A stretch of 64,000 nt of DNA from DATHXC01 sp035459965 (GCA_035459965.1 DATHXC010000010.1:86799-150798); one strand, 5' to 3'. Positions 27,217 to 36,029 are shown, counted from the first letter of the stretch. The notes: generated from the letters alone by a model not told the origin. Translations and numbers: made by a program.

Positions 27217-27668
27217 TGCTTTCTCCTTGCTGCTTCATACGATGCCTTGAGTGCAGGCATGATGCTACTGACAGCGTCATCAGGGCTGCGACTCAACTCT
27301 TCCACCATGCCCCATGCGAATACTTTGTCTGATGGCTGTTCAAACACCACCACATAAGCATCCATGATAGGGACGTCATAAAATACCGGTGTACAGCCAC
27401 GTCTACGATGGCAGCGCATATTCATATCCTGGCGTGTACCTGTCAGCAGGTCATAATGCTTAGCGAGGAACTGTTTGCCGTTCGCAGAAAAAGTGTGGCT
27501 GGCAAGCAGGGTGGCCTTGCCCACCGCATTATCAACCTGGATCTGGTCGGCACCACGAGTGATCTGAGCGGTCTGTGGACGCTGTAAAGGGATGAAGCCA
27601 GCACAGCCGCCCAGCATCAAACTGAGTAGCAATGCAGGAATCCAGAATTTAAGTCGCATACTATTCAT
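27213..27668 (-). CDS. lipoprotein, paralogue of the adjacent downstream gene product
   Basis: Starting at ATG 27668 (GGA five bases upstream) the protein is 151 residues with a signal peptide ending MLGGC. The C-terminal 'VVVFEQPSDKVFAWGMVEEL' followed by SRSPDD resembles the end of the next gene product. A CRRRGC-like stretch in the middle (MRCHRRRGCTPVFYD) adds a basic Cys pair. Another ATG at 27659 is possible; the longer frame to 27710 overlaps the rluB 3' end and is unlikely. Function unknown; it probably acts with its paralogue in the envelope. Confidence 0.72.
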   Translation of the reverse strand: MNSMRLKFWIPALLLSLMLGGCAGFIPLQRPQTAQITRGADQIQVDNAVGKATLLASHTFSANGKQFLAKHYDLLTGTRQDMNMRCHRRRGCTPVFYDVPIMDAYVVVFEQPSDKVFAWGMVEELSRSPDDAVSSIMPALKASYEAARRKQ

Positions 27669-27681
27669 TTCAATCCGACCA

Positions 27682-28890
27682 TTAACCGCGACCACGGTTC
27701 CTGTCGCCATCTTTCTTTAAATCCCCAGCCCTTTTAGACTCTCCTGCCTTTTTAGGTTTAGCAACAGGCACATCACTGCCCTGCCGAATTCGTCGATTGG
27801 CAACTGGTTTTTTTGCTTTAGCTGTAGCACCTGATTTACCAGATCCGGGAGCTTTGCCTGCTACCGGCCTACTCCTGGATTTTCGTTCAGTACCCGTCAG
27901 CGTTTCAGCCAGGCTTGGTGGCCTTTCGCGCTCGACATAATCTTTGCGTCTTGCAGGGGCAGCTTCACCTAGGCCAAGATGATCTTTTGTCTCTTTACCC
28001 GACTTAGGGGTGAAAGCCTTGCCTGCTTTTTCTTTTTCACGCGCACTTAACTGGCGTAGTGGCGTTTTCGGTACTTCCAGGCCAGCCCATTCCAGCAGAC
28101 CCAAGACTACTTTAGGATCCAGCTCCATCATCATGCCGCGCTTGAGCCTTGGGGGCAGGTTGACAGGGCCAAAGCGTACACGCATCAGGCGACTCACTGG
28201 CAACTGGAAAGCCTCGAACAAACGGCGAACTTCCCGGTTGCGACCTTCACGCAGGATGACCTGATACCAATGGTTAGAGCCTTCACCACCCTGTGGCTGG
28301 ATTGCATCAAACTTAGCAGGGCCATCATCCAGTTCTATACCAGATCGGAGCAAGCCCAGCTGTTCGTCGGTCAATTCACCAAAAATACGTACTGCATATT
28401 CACGCTCCACCTCGTAACGCGGGTGCATGAAATGGTTGGCAAGGTCCCCGGAAGTAGTAAACATGAGGATGCCAGACGTATTAATATCCAGGCGGCCAAT
28501 CGCAATCCATTTTGCGCCTTTGACGTGCGGCAGCTTATCAAACACTGAAGCCCGGTTTTCCGGGTCGTCCTGGCTCACAATCTCGCCTTCCGGTTTGTGG
28601 TAGATCAGCACCTTGGCCATTGGTGCCTCAAAAGGCAGATGCAATGGGCGACTATCCAGGCGAATGACATCGGTTGAAACCACACCCGCACCAACCTGCG
28701 CCACCTGGCCATTAATGGTGATACGACCACTCGCAATAAGTGTCTCCATATCACGGCGCGAACCCAGACCGGACAATGCCAGTAGCTTATGCAGGCGCCG
28801 TGGAATTTCATCCGGGTTGGCGACGACTATCCGGGCGGTAGGACGCAAGCTTTCATTAGGGTTGCGCTGCTGTTTGAAGGGACGTGCCAT
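27682..28890 (-). CDS. rluB: 23S rRNA pseudouridine synthase (RluB-type)
   Basis: This 402-residue protein has an N-terminal S4 RNA-binding domain ('RLHKLLALSGLGSRRDMETL') and a RsuA/RluB catalytic domain with the active-site Asp in AIGRLDINTSGIL, plus 'ILREGRNREVRRLFEA'. RluB modifies U2605 of 23S rRNA. A long Lys/Arg/Gly/Pro-rich, probably disordered tail (~residues 270-402) makes it longer than E. coli RluB (about 290) and likely aids RNA binding. In related bacteria rluB follows scpA-scpB; here a two-gene insertion on the other strand separates them. Confidence 0.92.
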   Translation of the reverse strand: MARPFKQQRNPNESLRPTARIVVANPDEIPRRLHKLLALSGLGSRRDMETLIASGRITINGQVAQVGAGVVSTDVIRLDSRPLHLPFEAPMAKVLIYHKPEGEIVSQDDPENRASVFDKLPHVKGAKWIAIGRLDINTSGILMFTTSGDLANHFMHPRYEVEREYAVRIFGELTDEQLGLLRSGIELDDGPAKFDAIQPQGGEGSNHWYQVILREGRNREVRRLFEAFQLPVSRLMRVRFGPVNLPPRLKRGMMMELDPKVVLGLLEWAGLEVPKTPLRQLSAREKEKAGKAFTPKSGKETKDHLGLGEAAPARRKDYVERERPPSLAETLTGTERKSRSRPVAGKAPGSGKSGATAKAKKPVANRRIRQGSDVPVAKPKKAGESKRAGDLKKDGDRNRGRG

Positions 28891-29075
28891 AAAATATCTG
28901 CTTGCTGAAGTGTAATGTACTGATTTTACCGCAGATTAGGCCCATAGCTGCTGTTTATGTCGCGGTTTATACCGGAAGCTTTATCTCGGGAATTATATTT
29001 TGCACAAAGAGTCACTCAAATCTAGATGCCTTTCCAGAATCGTCTAAAATACGCTGAGATATTAGGAAAAACTTG

Positions 29076-29297
29076 ATGTACAAATTTACGACTTTGCTCT
29101 ACTGCATACTACTCGCTGGCTGCGCATCAGCACCCAAGCCGCCCGAAACCAAGAAAATAGTTTTATCCCCGGAACAGGCAGCACAATGCAAGAAAGACTG
29201 CTTTGATGACCGGGTAGCCTGTTACAACCGCGCAGAACAAGCATGGCGTTGCGAAAATACTTACGGTTCGTGTACTCAGGTTTGCACGCCGCCCTAA
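29076..29297 (+). CDS. small cysteine-rich lipoprotein with two CX3C pairs
   Basis: This 73-residue protein has the lipobox LLAGC (Cys 16). The mature part carries six more cysteines in the order C-K-K-D-C, C, C, C-T-Q-V-C, that is two CX3C motifs flanking two single cysteines, a spacing like disulfide-stabilised helical hairpins. AGGA lies 8 bases before the ATG at 29076; a TTG one codon earlier is also in frame. It sits 57 bases before the fae-like gene on the same strand. No named family was recognised. Probably exported, lipidated and disulfide-bonded; function unknown. Confidence 0.72.
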   Translation: MYKFTTLLYCILLAGCASAPKPPETKKIVLSPEQAAQCKKDCFDDRVACYNRAEQAWRCENTYGSCTQVCTPP

Positions 29298-29354
29298 TCA
29301 ATTCAATAGCCAATTCAATAATCAATCTTTCCCATCAATAATTCAGGAGTCAAC

Positions 29355-29903
29355 ATGAGCGATAAAATCGTAATGCGCGTAGCAGAAGCACTGGTAGCAG
29401 GCGGCCCTCCCGGTACAGCAGCAGAGCCGGAAGTTGCCATTGGGGAGATGGATGGCCCGATGGGCGTGGCGTTTGCCAACCTGCTAGGTGACCAGGTAAA
29501 AGGCCATACCCGTGTGCTTGCGCTACTCAACACCGACATCATGGTGCGCCCGGCGACCATCATGGTCAGCAAGGTGACCGTGAAAGATCCGAAATATACC
29601 AATATCCTCATGGGCACAGTGCAGGCAGCGATTGCTCATGGTGTGCTGGATGCAGTGCGATGTGGAGATATACCAAAAGAAAAAGCCAATGACATCGGCA
29701 TCATTGTGTCGGTATGGCTAGCGCCTACAGTCGTCGATATCGTAGACCTGGATCATCAGATTCTATTCAATATCCATAGAGAAGCGACAGCAAAAGCCAT
29801 CAAGAAGGCGATGAATAATGAGCCGAGTATTGACTGGTTACTTGAGAATCAGGACAAGATCACCCATAAGTATTTCCAGATGGGCCTGGATGGAAAAATT
29901 TAA
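29355..29903 (+). CDS. formaldehyde-activating enzyme (Fae) family protein, divergent
   Basis: This 182-residue protein aligns over its whole length with formaldehyde-activating enzyme: VAEALVAGGPP at the start, GVAFANLLG, 'TIMVSKVTVKDPKY', 'AQAAIAHGV'-like 'VQAAIAHGVLDAV' and 'EATAKAIKKAMNNEP'. Fae condenses formaldehyde with tetrahydromethanopterin in methylotrophs. In the segment where classical Fae has V-A-H-I-D with its catalytic His (His17 in the literature, from memory), this protein reads TAAEPEVAIGEMDG with no His, so it may be a paralogue with altered chemistry or a binding/regulatory role. Ribosome binding site AGGAG is 6 bases upstream. It is convergent with scpB, 10 bases between stops. 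Confidence 0.85.
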   Translation: MSDKIVMRVAEALVAGGPPGTAAEPEVAIGEMDGPMGVAFANLLGDQVKGHTRVLALLNTDIMVRPATIMVSKVTVKDPKYTNILMGTVQAAIAHGVLDAVRCGDIPKEKANDIGIIVSVWLAPTVVDIVDLDHQILFNIHREATAKAIKKAMNNEPSIDWLLENQDKITHKYFQMGLDGKI

Positions 29904-29913
29904 TACGCTGGCT

Positions 29914-30468
29914 TTATAAATCCAGCGGTATATCACCCTGCATAAAATTTTCCATGGGTGGCAGCTCAGACAATGAGCGCAGATTCAGGTCGTCGAGAAA
30001 CGCCTTGGTCGTGGCATAGAGCGATGGGCGGCCAGGGACGTCGCGCTGACCCACGACATCGATCCAGTCACGTTCCTGCAATTGGCGCATGATATTGGGA
30101 TTGACTGCGACACCGCGGATTTCCTCGATATCACCACGTGTCACCGGTTGGCGGTAGGCAATGATGGCCAAGGTTTCCATGGCGGCACGTGAGTAACGCT
30201 GCGGCCTTTCCGGATTCAACCGTGCCAGGAATGGCGCATATTCGGCACGCGCCTGAAAGCGCCAGCCGCTGGCGACTTGTACCAGCTCCATAGTTCGCGC
30301 TTGCCAGTCATTCTTGAGCTCATCCAGTAGCATCCTGAGCGTCGTGCGCTCCATGCGGCCTGCAAACAGGCGGAGGAGCTCATCCATGCCCAGCGGCGAG
30401 CCTGCGGTAAGCAGTGCAGCTTCCAGCACCAGCTTCATTTCGGTAGTGTTCTGCGGCTCAGTCTGCAT
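29914..30468 (-). CDS. scpB: segregation and condensation protein B
   Basis: This 184-residue winged-helix protein matches ScpB: 'EAALLTAGSPLGMDELLRLF', 'SRAAMETLAIIAYRQPVTRG' followed by DIEEIRGV, and 'GRPSLYATTKAFLDDLNL'. With ScpA and SMC it forms the chromosome condensin. It overlaps scpA by 11 bases and is the last gene of the run on this strand. Confidence 0.94.
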   Translation of the reverse strand: MQTEPQNTTEMKLVLEAALLTAGSPLGMDELLRLFAGRMERTTLRMLLDELKNDWQARTMELVQVASGWRFQARAEYAPFLARLNPERPQRYSRAAMETLAIIAYRQPVTRGDIEEIRGVAVNPNIMRQLQERDWIDVVGQRDVPGRPSLYATTKAFLDDLNLRSLSELPPMENFMQGDIPLDL

Positions 30469-31258
30469 GGCTGATCTGCAAGTAAATGGTGGTAAAAGCC
30501 GCTTGCTGGGTGATCTTCACCAGGCCTTCGCGAGCCAGCTCCAGTATGGCAAGAAAGCATACGACAAGTTTGGGAATGCCTTCATTGACGATATCAAACA
30601 GGTCAGTGAATTCCACCATTTTGTCCTGCTTTAAACGGCGCAGAATCTGGCTCATATGCTCGCGTACCGAAAGCTCGGCGCGGCCTATCTTGTGATGCTG
30701 GAAGTTACTGGCACGCGCGATGACCGATTGCCAGGCCGCCATGAGGTCTTCGAGCGAGACTGTAGGCGGTTGCACTTCGATGATCTGCTCATAATAAGCC
30801 TGTGCTACCAGAATCTCGGCACCAACCTGTGGCATGGCATCCAGCCTTTGTGCAGCCAGCTTGATGGATTCATATTCCATGAGACGCCTGACCAGTTCCG
30901 CACGCGGGTCATCTTCACTTTCAATCTCGGCAGGCTTGGGCAGCAGCATGCGTGACTTGATCTCGATCAGCATGGCCGACATCAGCAGGTAATCTGCCGC
31001 CAGCTCCAGCTTGATGGATCGCATCTTCTCCACGAACTCCATATACTGCCGAGTCAGGTCAGCCATGGGGATATCGAGGATATCCAGGTTATGTTTGCGA
31101 ATGAGGTAGAGCAAAAGATCCAGCGGCCCTTCGAAGGCCTCAAGGTAGACTTCTAGCGCATCAGGTGGGATGTACAGGTCGTGCGGCAGCTCGGTATAAG
31201 CCTCACCATGGATGCGGGCATCTAGTGCTGGCTTAGCTGTTGTAAGCTGGGTTTGCAT
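30458..31258 (-). CDS. scpA: segregation and condensation protein A (kleisin)
   Basis: This 266-residue kleisin subunit has the N-terminal 'FEGPLDLLLYLIRKHNLDIL' and 'DYLLMSAMLIEIKSRMLLP', which contact SMC, and a C-terminal winged helix ('VVCFLAILELAREGLV'). It bridges SMC heads and binds ScpB, encoded immediately downstream with an 11-base overlap. The SMR transporter gene lies 6 bases upstream on the same strand. Confidence 0.95.
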   Translation of the reverse strand: MQTQLTTAKPALDARIHGEAYTELPHDLYIPPDALEVYLEAFEGPLDLLLYLIRKHNLDILDIPMADLTRQYMEFVEKMRSIKLELAADYLLMSAMLIEIKSRMLLPKPAEIESEDDPRAELVRRLMEYESIKLAAQRLDAMPQVGAEILVAQAYYEQIIEVQPPTVSLEDLMAAWQSVIARASNFQHHKIGRAELSVREHMSQILRRLKQDKMVEFTDLFDIVNEGIPKLVVCFLAILELAREGLVKITQQAAFTTIYLQISHAD

Positions 31259-31264
31259 ATTGAA

Positions 31265-31597
31265 TTAATGCGCCACCGATTTGGAAAACACGTTAATTAC
31301 TACCACCCCTGAAATGATCAAACCCATACCTAACATTGCAGGCGTATCCAGCGTTTGTCGATAGACGATCCAGCCAAGAATGGAGATGGACACGATTCCA
31401 ACCCCCGACCAGATTGCATACATGATGCCGACCGGCAATACGCGCAGGCTGATGGTCATGAAATAAAACGCCGTGCCATAGCCGATTACCACCAGCACTG
31501 ACGGCCAGAACCGGGTGAACTCGTTGGATGCCTTAAGTGAAGTGGTGGCAATCACTTCAGCAATGATTGCAATTGAGATGGCGAGCCAATGGTTCAT
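31265..31597 (-). CDS. small multidrug resistance (SMR) family transporter
   Basis: This 110-residue protein has four hydrophobic helices and SMR signatures: the membrane Glu in AIIAEVIATTSLKAS (equivalent of Glu14), 'AYAVWSGVG'-like 'MYAIWSGVGIVSISILGWI', and a C-terminal 'GMGLIISGVVVINVFS'. It should export cationic compounds or guanidinium by proton exchange as a dimer. It is inserted between trpS and scpA, which are usually neighbours in related genomes. EmrE-type versus Gdx-type cannot be decided with certainty. Confidence 0.9.
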   Translation of the reverse strand: MNHWLAISIAIIAEVIATTSLKASNEFTRFWPSVLVVIGYGTAFYFMTISLRVLPVGIMYAIWSGVGIVSISILGWIVYRQTLDTPAMLGMGLIISGVVVINVFSKSVAH

Positions 31598-31621
31598 ATC
31601 GCAACTGCCTTGTTTAGATTA

Positions 31622-32824
31622 TCAGGAATAATTCAGGCCCATGACATCGCGCACTTCGCGCATGGTTTCACGCGCCATCTTGCGTGCTCGCTCGCAGCCT
31701 TCAGCCACTACATTCTTCACCAGCGTCGGGTCTTCAGCATAGTGCGCGGCGCGCTCCTGTATCGGCTTCAGCTCGGCCAGCACCGCTTCAATCACTGGCG
31801 TTTTGCATTCGATACAGCCGATACCGGCAGTTTTACAGCCGTTTTGTGCCCACTCCCGCGTACTCTCATCCGAATACACTTCATGTAGTTGCCATACCGG
31901 GCACTTGGCCGGATCGCCCGGATCGGTGCGACGGATACGCGCAGGGTCGGTCGGCATGGTCTTGATTTTTTTGGCGATGGAATCCGGTGCTTCACGCAGG
32001 GAAATGGTGTTGTTATAGGATTTGGACATTTTCTGCCCATCCAGGCCTGGCATTTTGGAGGCAGGTGTCAGCTTGTATTCCGGCTCGACCAGGATCATCT
32101 TGCCACCGCCCTCCAGATAGCCCAGAAGGCGTTCACGATCACCCAGGCTCAGGCCCTGTTGCTCTTCTATCATGGCTTGTGCCGAAGCAAGCGCCTCATC
32201 ATCGCCGGTTTCCTGATAGCGTGTCCGCATCTCTTCATATAGCGCACCACGCTTATTGCCCAGCTTCTTGATGGCGGCATGAGCTTTTTCTTCAAAACCC
32301 GCCTCACGGCCATAGATATGGTTAAAGCGTCGGGCAATCTCGCGCGTGAATTCAATATGCGGAATCTGATCTTCGCCCACCGGCACTTGCGTTGCCTTGT
32401 AGATCAGGATATCCGCGCTTTGCAGCAATGGATAACCAAGAAAACCATAGGTCGACAGATCTTTCTGCGCCAGCTTTTCCATCTGGTCTTTGTAAGTCGG
32501 CACACGTTCCAGCCAGCTTAACGGGGTAATCATGGAGAGCAAGGTATGCAGCTCGGCATGTTCTGGCACGCGGGACTGGATAAAAATAGTGGCATTTGCA
32601 GGGTCTACGCCAGCTGCCAGCCAGTCGATCACCATCTCCCAGACGCTTTCCTCGATGATTTCTGGCGTATCGTAATGCGTGGTGAGCGCATGCCAATCCG
32701 CCACGAAGAACAGGCATTCATGCTCGTGTTGCAGCTTAATCCAGTTTTTTAAAACGCCGTGATAATGTCCAAGATGCAAGTTCCCCGTAGGACGCATGCC
32801 CGATAAAACGCGCTCGACTGCCAT
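31622..32824 (-). CDS. trpS: tryptophan-tRNA ligase
   Basis: This 400-residue class I aminoacyl-tRNA synthetase has the HIGH-type motif PTGNLHLGHYHG near residue 12 and KMSKS in DGQKMSKSYNN. It is longer than the E. coli enzyme (334) because of an insertion between the catalytic halves, which is usual in betaproteobacteria. It carries four Cys in two pairs (KCPVW...; GCIECK), a possible metal site. A TATAAT hexamer lies about 33 bases upstream of the start. Confidence 0.95.
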   Translation of the reverse strand: MAVERVLSGMRPTGNLHLGHYHGVLKNWIKLQHEHECLFFVADWHALTTHYDTPEIIEESVWEMVIDWLAAGVDPANATIFIQSRVPEHAELHTLLSMITPLSWLERVPTYKDQMEKLAQKDLSTYGFLGYPLLQSADILIYKATQVPVGEDQIPHIEFTREIARRFNHIYGREAGFEEKAHAAIKKLGNKRGALYEEMRTRYQETGDDEALASAQAMIEEQQGLSLGDRERLLGYLEGGGKMILVEPEYKLTPASKMPGLDGQKMSKSYNNTISLREAPDSIAKKIKTMPTDPARIRRTDPGDPAKCPVWQLHEVYSDESTREWAQNGCKTAGIGCIECKTPVIEAVLAELKPIQERAAHYAEDPTLVKNVVAEGCERARKMARETMREVRDVMGLNYS

Positions 32825-32857
32825 ATTATTTTAATAACCCTGATTTGAGATGATTCT

Positions 32858-32863
32858 ATTATA
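32858..32863 (-). promoter_or_regulatory. candidate -10 element upstream of trpS
   Basis: Read on the minus strand this is a perfect TATAAT, about 33 bases before the trpS ATG, in the 156-base gap between the M50 gene and trpS. The -35 region at standard spacing is poor, so strength is uncertain. It would allow trpS and downstream genes to be expressed apart from the PHP-YciO-M50 genes. Confidence 0.4.
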
Positions 32864-32980
32864 CGAAAACTCTGGCAGAAAAAAGGGTTATCGCAGCAAC
32901 TCTACAAAAAAACTCTGTAAATGGCTTTAGAAAAAAGCTTTAGAGAAAAGTTAATCTAGATGAAGCCATATAGCAAAGCT

Positions 32981-33646
32981 TTATAAAAATATAGCGGAAA
33001 CGATACTGAGTACCACCACGATAAAAGGATTCATGATCGTTGAAAGTACACCCGTGAATAGCAACACCAGCAGGATGATGAAACCATAACGCTCCAGCAT
33101 GGCGAATTTAAAGGCCAGCTTGTTCGGCAGCAGACTCACCGCGATACGGCCGCCATCCAGTGGCGGCAAAGGCAGCAGGTTAAGCACCATCAGCACAGTA
33201 TTGATCATGACACCCACCGCGCCCATAAAGGCTAGTGGCAATGTGGCAGAAGAAGGAAATAGCACACTGAATTTAATGACCAGCGCCCAGATCACAATCA
33301 TCACCAGATTGGATGCAGGTCCGGCAGCAGCTACCCATAACATATCCTTTTTCGGATTGCGCAAACGTGAAAAATCCACGGGCACCGGTTTGGCCCAGCC
33401 GAATAAAATACCGCCGATGACCAGGGTAATGGCGGGGATCACGATAGTGCCCACCGGGTCGATATGCTTGATCGGGTTAAGCGTGATGCGGCCTTGCTGG
33501 AATGCAGTCATATCGCCAAAGTATTTCGCCACATAGCCATGCGCAGCTTCATGCACGGTAATGGCGAAAATAATGGGGATCGCCGAGACCGCGATTTTTT
33601 GTACGGTGCCTAATGCTGCCAGGCCGCTTAACAATTCAAATAACAT
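32981..33646 (-). CDS. site-2-protease-like M50 family membrane metalloprotease
   Basis: This 221-residue integral membrane protein has the zinc motif H32-E-A-A-H36 in the first hydrophobic segment, and the second metal motif NLLPLPPLDGGR toward the C-terminus. It has no PDZ or CBS domain, so it is a minimal M50B rhomboid-like-sized protease. Its substrate is unknown. Position between yciO and trpS is conserved in betaproteobacteria. Confidence 0.9.
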   Translation of the reverse strand: MLFELLSGLAALGTVQKIAVSAIPIIFAITVHEAAHGYVAKYFGDMTAFQQGRITLNPIKHIDPVGTIVIPAITLVIGGILFGWAKPVPVDFSRLRNPKKDMLWVAAAGPASNLVMIVIWALVIKFSVLFPSSATLPLAFMGAVGVMINTVLMVLNLLPLPPLDGGRIAVSLLPNKLAFKFAMLERYGFIILLVLLFTGVLSTIMNPFIVVVLSIVSAIFL

Positions 33647-33690
33647 GTTTCATTTTCCAATTTATAGAGTTTAGGTTTGTTAGCTGATGT

Positions 33691-34323
33691 TTAGAGCGGC
33701 TCAAGCCCGAAAGGTTTGAGATCCCCCGCGCCCTGCCTTACCAGTTGCGGGATTTCCCCCGTCAAATCTATCACTGTGGTGGGTGTAGCACTGCAAGGAC
33801 CTGCATCAATGACTAGGTCCAGCTGATGCTCCAGGCTATCGCGTATTTCCCATGCCTCATTTGGCGGATATTCCTCACCCGGTATAGACAGCGTCATACT
33901 GAGCAAAGGCTCATTCAAGGCTTCAAGGATAGCCTGGGTCACCGCATGTTCCGGTACGCGCAGGCCTATGGTACTGCGCTTGGGATGTTGCAGGCGGCGT
34001 GGTACTTCACGCGTCGCTTTCAGGATAAAAGTATATTGTCCGGGCGTATTGGCCTTGAGCAAACGAAACTGGCTGTTATCCACCTGCGCATAGGTGGCAA
34101 GCTCTGCCAGGTTGCGGCATACCAGTGTGAAATGATGCGACTCATCCACACCACGGATATCACGGATGCGGGTTTGTGCATCCTTGTTGCCCAGCACACA
34201 ACCAAGTGCATAGCTGGAATCGGTAGGGTAAGCCACAACACCACCACTATTAAGGATTTCAACAGCTTGGTTGACCAGCCTGGCTTGTGGCGTTTGCGGA
34301 TGAATAACGAAATACTGAGCCAT
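33691..34323 (-). CDS. yciO: YciO/Sua5-family threonylcarbamoyl-AMP synthase-like protein
   Basis: This 210-residue protein of the SUA5/YciO/YrdC family has 'GGVVAYPTDSSYALGC' at the nucleotide site and 'KRSTIGLRVPEHAV' in the second half. YrdC/TsaC members make threonylcarbamoyl-AMP for tRNA t6A; YciO members are paralogues with weaker or different activity. Context beside a PHP phosphatase (YciV-like), as in the E. coli yciO-yciV pair, favours YciO. Its ATG overlaps the stop of the upstream PHP gene by one base. Confidence 0.88.
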   Translation of the reverse strand: MAQYFVIHPQTPQARLVNQAVEILNSGGVVAYPTDSSYALGCVLGNKDAQTRIRDIRGVDESHHFTLVCRNLAELATYAQVDNSQFRLLKANTPGQYTFILKATREVPRRLQHPKRSTIGLRVPEHAVTQAILEALNEPLLSMTLSIPGEEYPPNEAWEIRDSLEHQLDLVIDAGPCSATPTTVIDLTGEIPQLVRQGAGDLKPFGLEPL

Positions 34324-35195
34324 TAACTCGCCTTTGGCCGTGAGGCATGCATGGCAGCGAGTTCCGGCCAGTCTTTCCAGACAGGTACGCAGCCATGTGG
34401 CAAATCAGGCAGGCGCCCCATATCCATATAAGAATGTGCTGGCCCGTGATAATCCGACCCCATGGAAGCTGCCAGGTCAAACTGCCGTGCCACTTTGGCA
34501 AACTCCTGATACTGCTCTGCGGAATGACTGCCGGTGACGACTTCAATGGCCTTACCACCAAGGCTGCGAAACTCCTCCATCAGCAACAGCATATTGGTGC
34601 GTCCAAGATCATAACGGCCGGGATGCGCAATCACTGCCACCCCGCCACTATTGATAATCCAGCTCAACGCCTCCTCCAGGCTTGCCCATTGGTGTTCCAC
34701 GTAACCAGGCTTACCTTTAACCAGGTATTTCTTGAATACACCACGCATATCCTTGGCATGGCCTTTTTCTATAAGATAGCGCGCAAAATGGGCGCGGCTG
34801 ATGATGCCCTGGCTGGCATATTTATAAGCGCCTTCCAGGCTGCCTGAGATGCCAATCTGCTCAAGCCCGGCAGCAATGCGCTCCGCCCGCGTATGGCGCC
34901 CGGCACGAATCGCCTCAAGGCCATTAGCCAGTGGCGGATATTGGGGGTCTATCCTGAGACCGACAATATGCAATGTGCGCCTACGCCAGGTGACCGAAAT
35001 CTCTACGCCATTGATAAACTGGATACCATGCACATTAGCGCAAGCACGCGCTTCATCCAGGCCAGAGATATCATCATGGTCGGTCAGCGCCATCACGCGC
35101 ACCCCTTGACGCGCGGCATGCTCAACTAAAACCGTCGGCGTGAAAAGGCCATCAGAGATAGTAGAGTGACAGTGAAGATCAATTTGAGCAGGCAT
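34323..35195 (-). CDS. PHP-domain phosphoesterase (YciV/RnmC-like)
   Basis: This 290-residue PHP hydrolase has the metal motifs DLHCHSTISDG (N-terminus), ALTDHDDISG, 'VAVIAHPGRYDLGR' and 'GSDYHGP'. The family removes phosphates from 3',5'-nucleoside bisphosphates (pAp) and trims RNA 5' ends in E. coli (YciV/RnmC, also called TrpH). It heads the operon-like run PHP-yciO-M50 on the minus strand and is divergent from yciB. Confidence 0.9.
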   Translation of the reverse strand: MPAQIDLHCHSTISDGLFTPTVLVEHAARQGVRVMALTDHDDISGLDEARACANVHGIQFINGVEISVTWRRRTLHIVGLRIDPQYPPLANGLEAIRAGRHTRAERIAAGLEQIGISGSLEGAYKYASQGIISRAHFARYLIEKGHAKDMRGVFKKYLVKGKPGYVEHQWASLEEALSWIINSGGVAVIAHPGRYDLGRTNMLLLMEEFRSLGGKAIEVVTGSHSAEQYQEFAKVARQFDLAASMGSDYHGPAHSYMDMGRLPDLPHGCVPVWKDWPELAAMHASRPKAS

Positions 35196-35405
35196 GATTG
35201 GAGAGTTGATAGCTAAGCTTAAAGATTATATGGGGCGTAAAGTCTTGTGATACAAGGCTAATCATAGCAAAATACACATCCTGCTCATACCGAAGCCTGT
35301 AAGATTGAGCTTTTCTGATTAAGTATTGTCACAATCCAGACTTATAATTTCACACCTGTTTAATTCCAATGACACACTTGGCATTCATAAATTGAAAGTT
35401 CCTGC

Positions 35406-36029
35406 ATGAAGTTTTTATTCGACCTGTTTCCGGTCATCCTGTTTTTTATTACATTAAAAGTTGCAGAGAAAGCAGCTTCTGCCAGTCTGGTACTAGGCAA
35501 AATCCTTGGGTTTCTGGGAATTACTGCAACAGTCAAACCAGACATGGTCCCCATCATGCTGGCGACCATTGCTGTGATTGTCGCCAGCATCATTCAAATT
35601 GCCTGGGTTAAGCTGCGCCACGGTAAGGTAGATAAAACCCTATGGTTGAGCGCCATGCTGGTAGTGGTACTGGGCGGAATGACGCTGTATTTCCAGAATG
35701 ATACTTTTATCAAGTGGAAACCGACTGTACTGTATTGGGTATTTGCTGTGGTGCTGGTTTGTGCGGATTTGTTCTGGAAAAAGAATTTCATCCGCACCAT
35801 GATGGGTAACGATATCGGGTTGCCTGAAAAAGTATGGAAAACACTGAATGTGTCATGGGCTATATTCTTTTTATGCCTGGGTATTCTTAATCTGTATGTC
35901 GCTTTCAACTACTCTATCGATACCTGGGCCAGCTTCAAGCTATTTGGCACCATGGGTCTGATGTTTGTATTTATCATCGCGCAAAGCCTGGCGATTAATA
36001 AATACATCACCGTGGAGGATAAAAAATAA
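35406..36029 (+). CDS. yciB: intracellular septation protein A (YciB)
   Basis: This 207-residue inner-membrane protein has five or six helices: it starts 'MKFLFDLFPVILFFITLKVA' and contains 'KPTVLYWVFAVVL' and 'LNVSWAIFFLCLGILNLYVA', all conserved in YciB/IspA. It contributes to cell-envelope synthesis and division. Family members are about 180-200 residues. Its stop overlaps the start of the next gene by one base. Confidence 0.93.
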   Translation: MKFLFDLFPVILFFITLKVAEKAASASLVLGKILGFLGITATVKPDMVPIMLATIAVIVASIIQIAWVKLRHGKVDKTLWLSAMLVVVLGGMTLYFQNDTFIKWKPTVLYWVFAVVLVCADLFWKKNFIRTMMGNDIGLPEKVWKTLNVSWAIFFLCLGILNLYVAFNYSIDTWASFKLFGTMGLMFVFIIAQSLAINKYITVEDKK

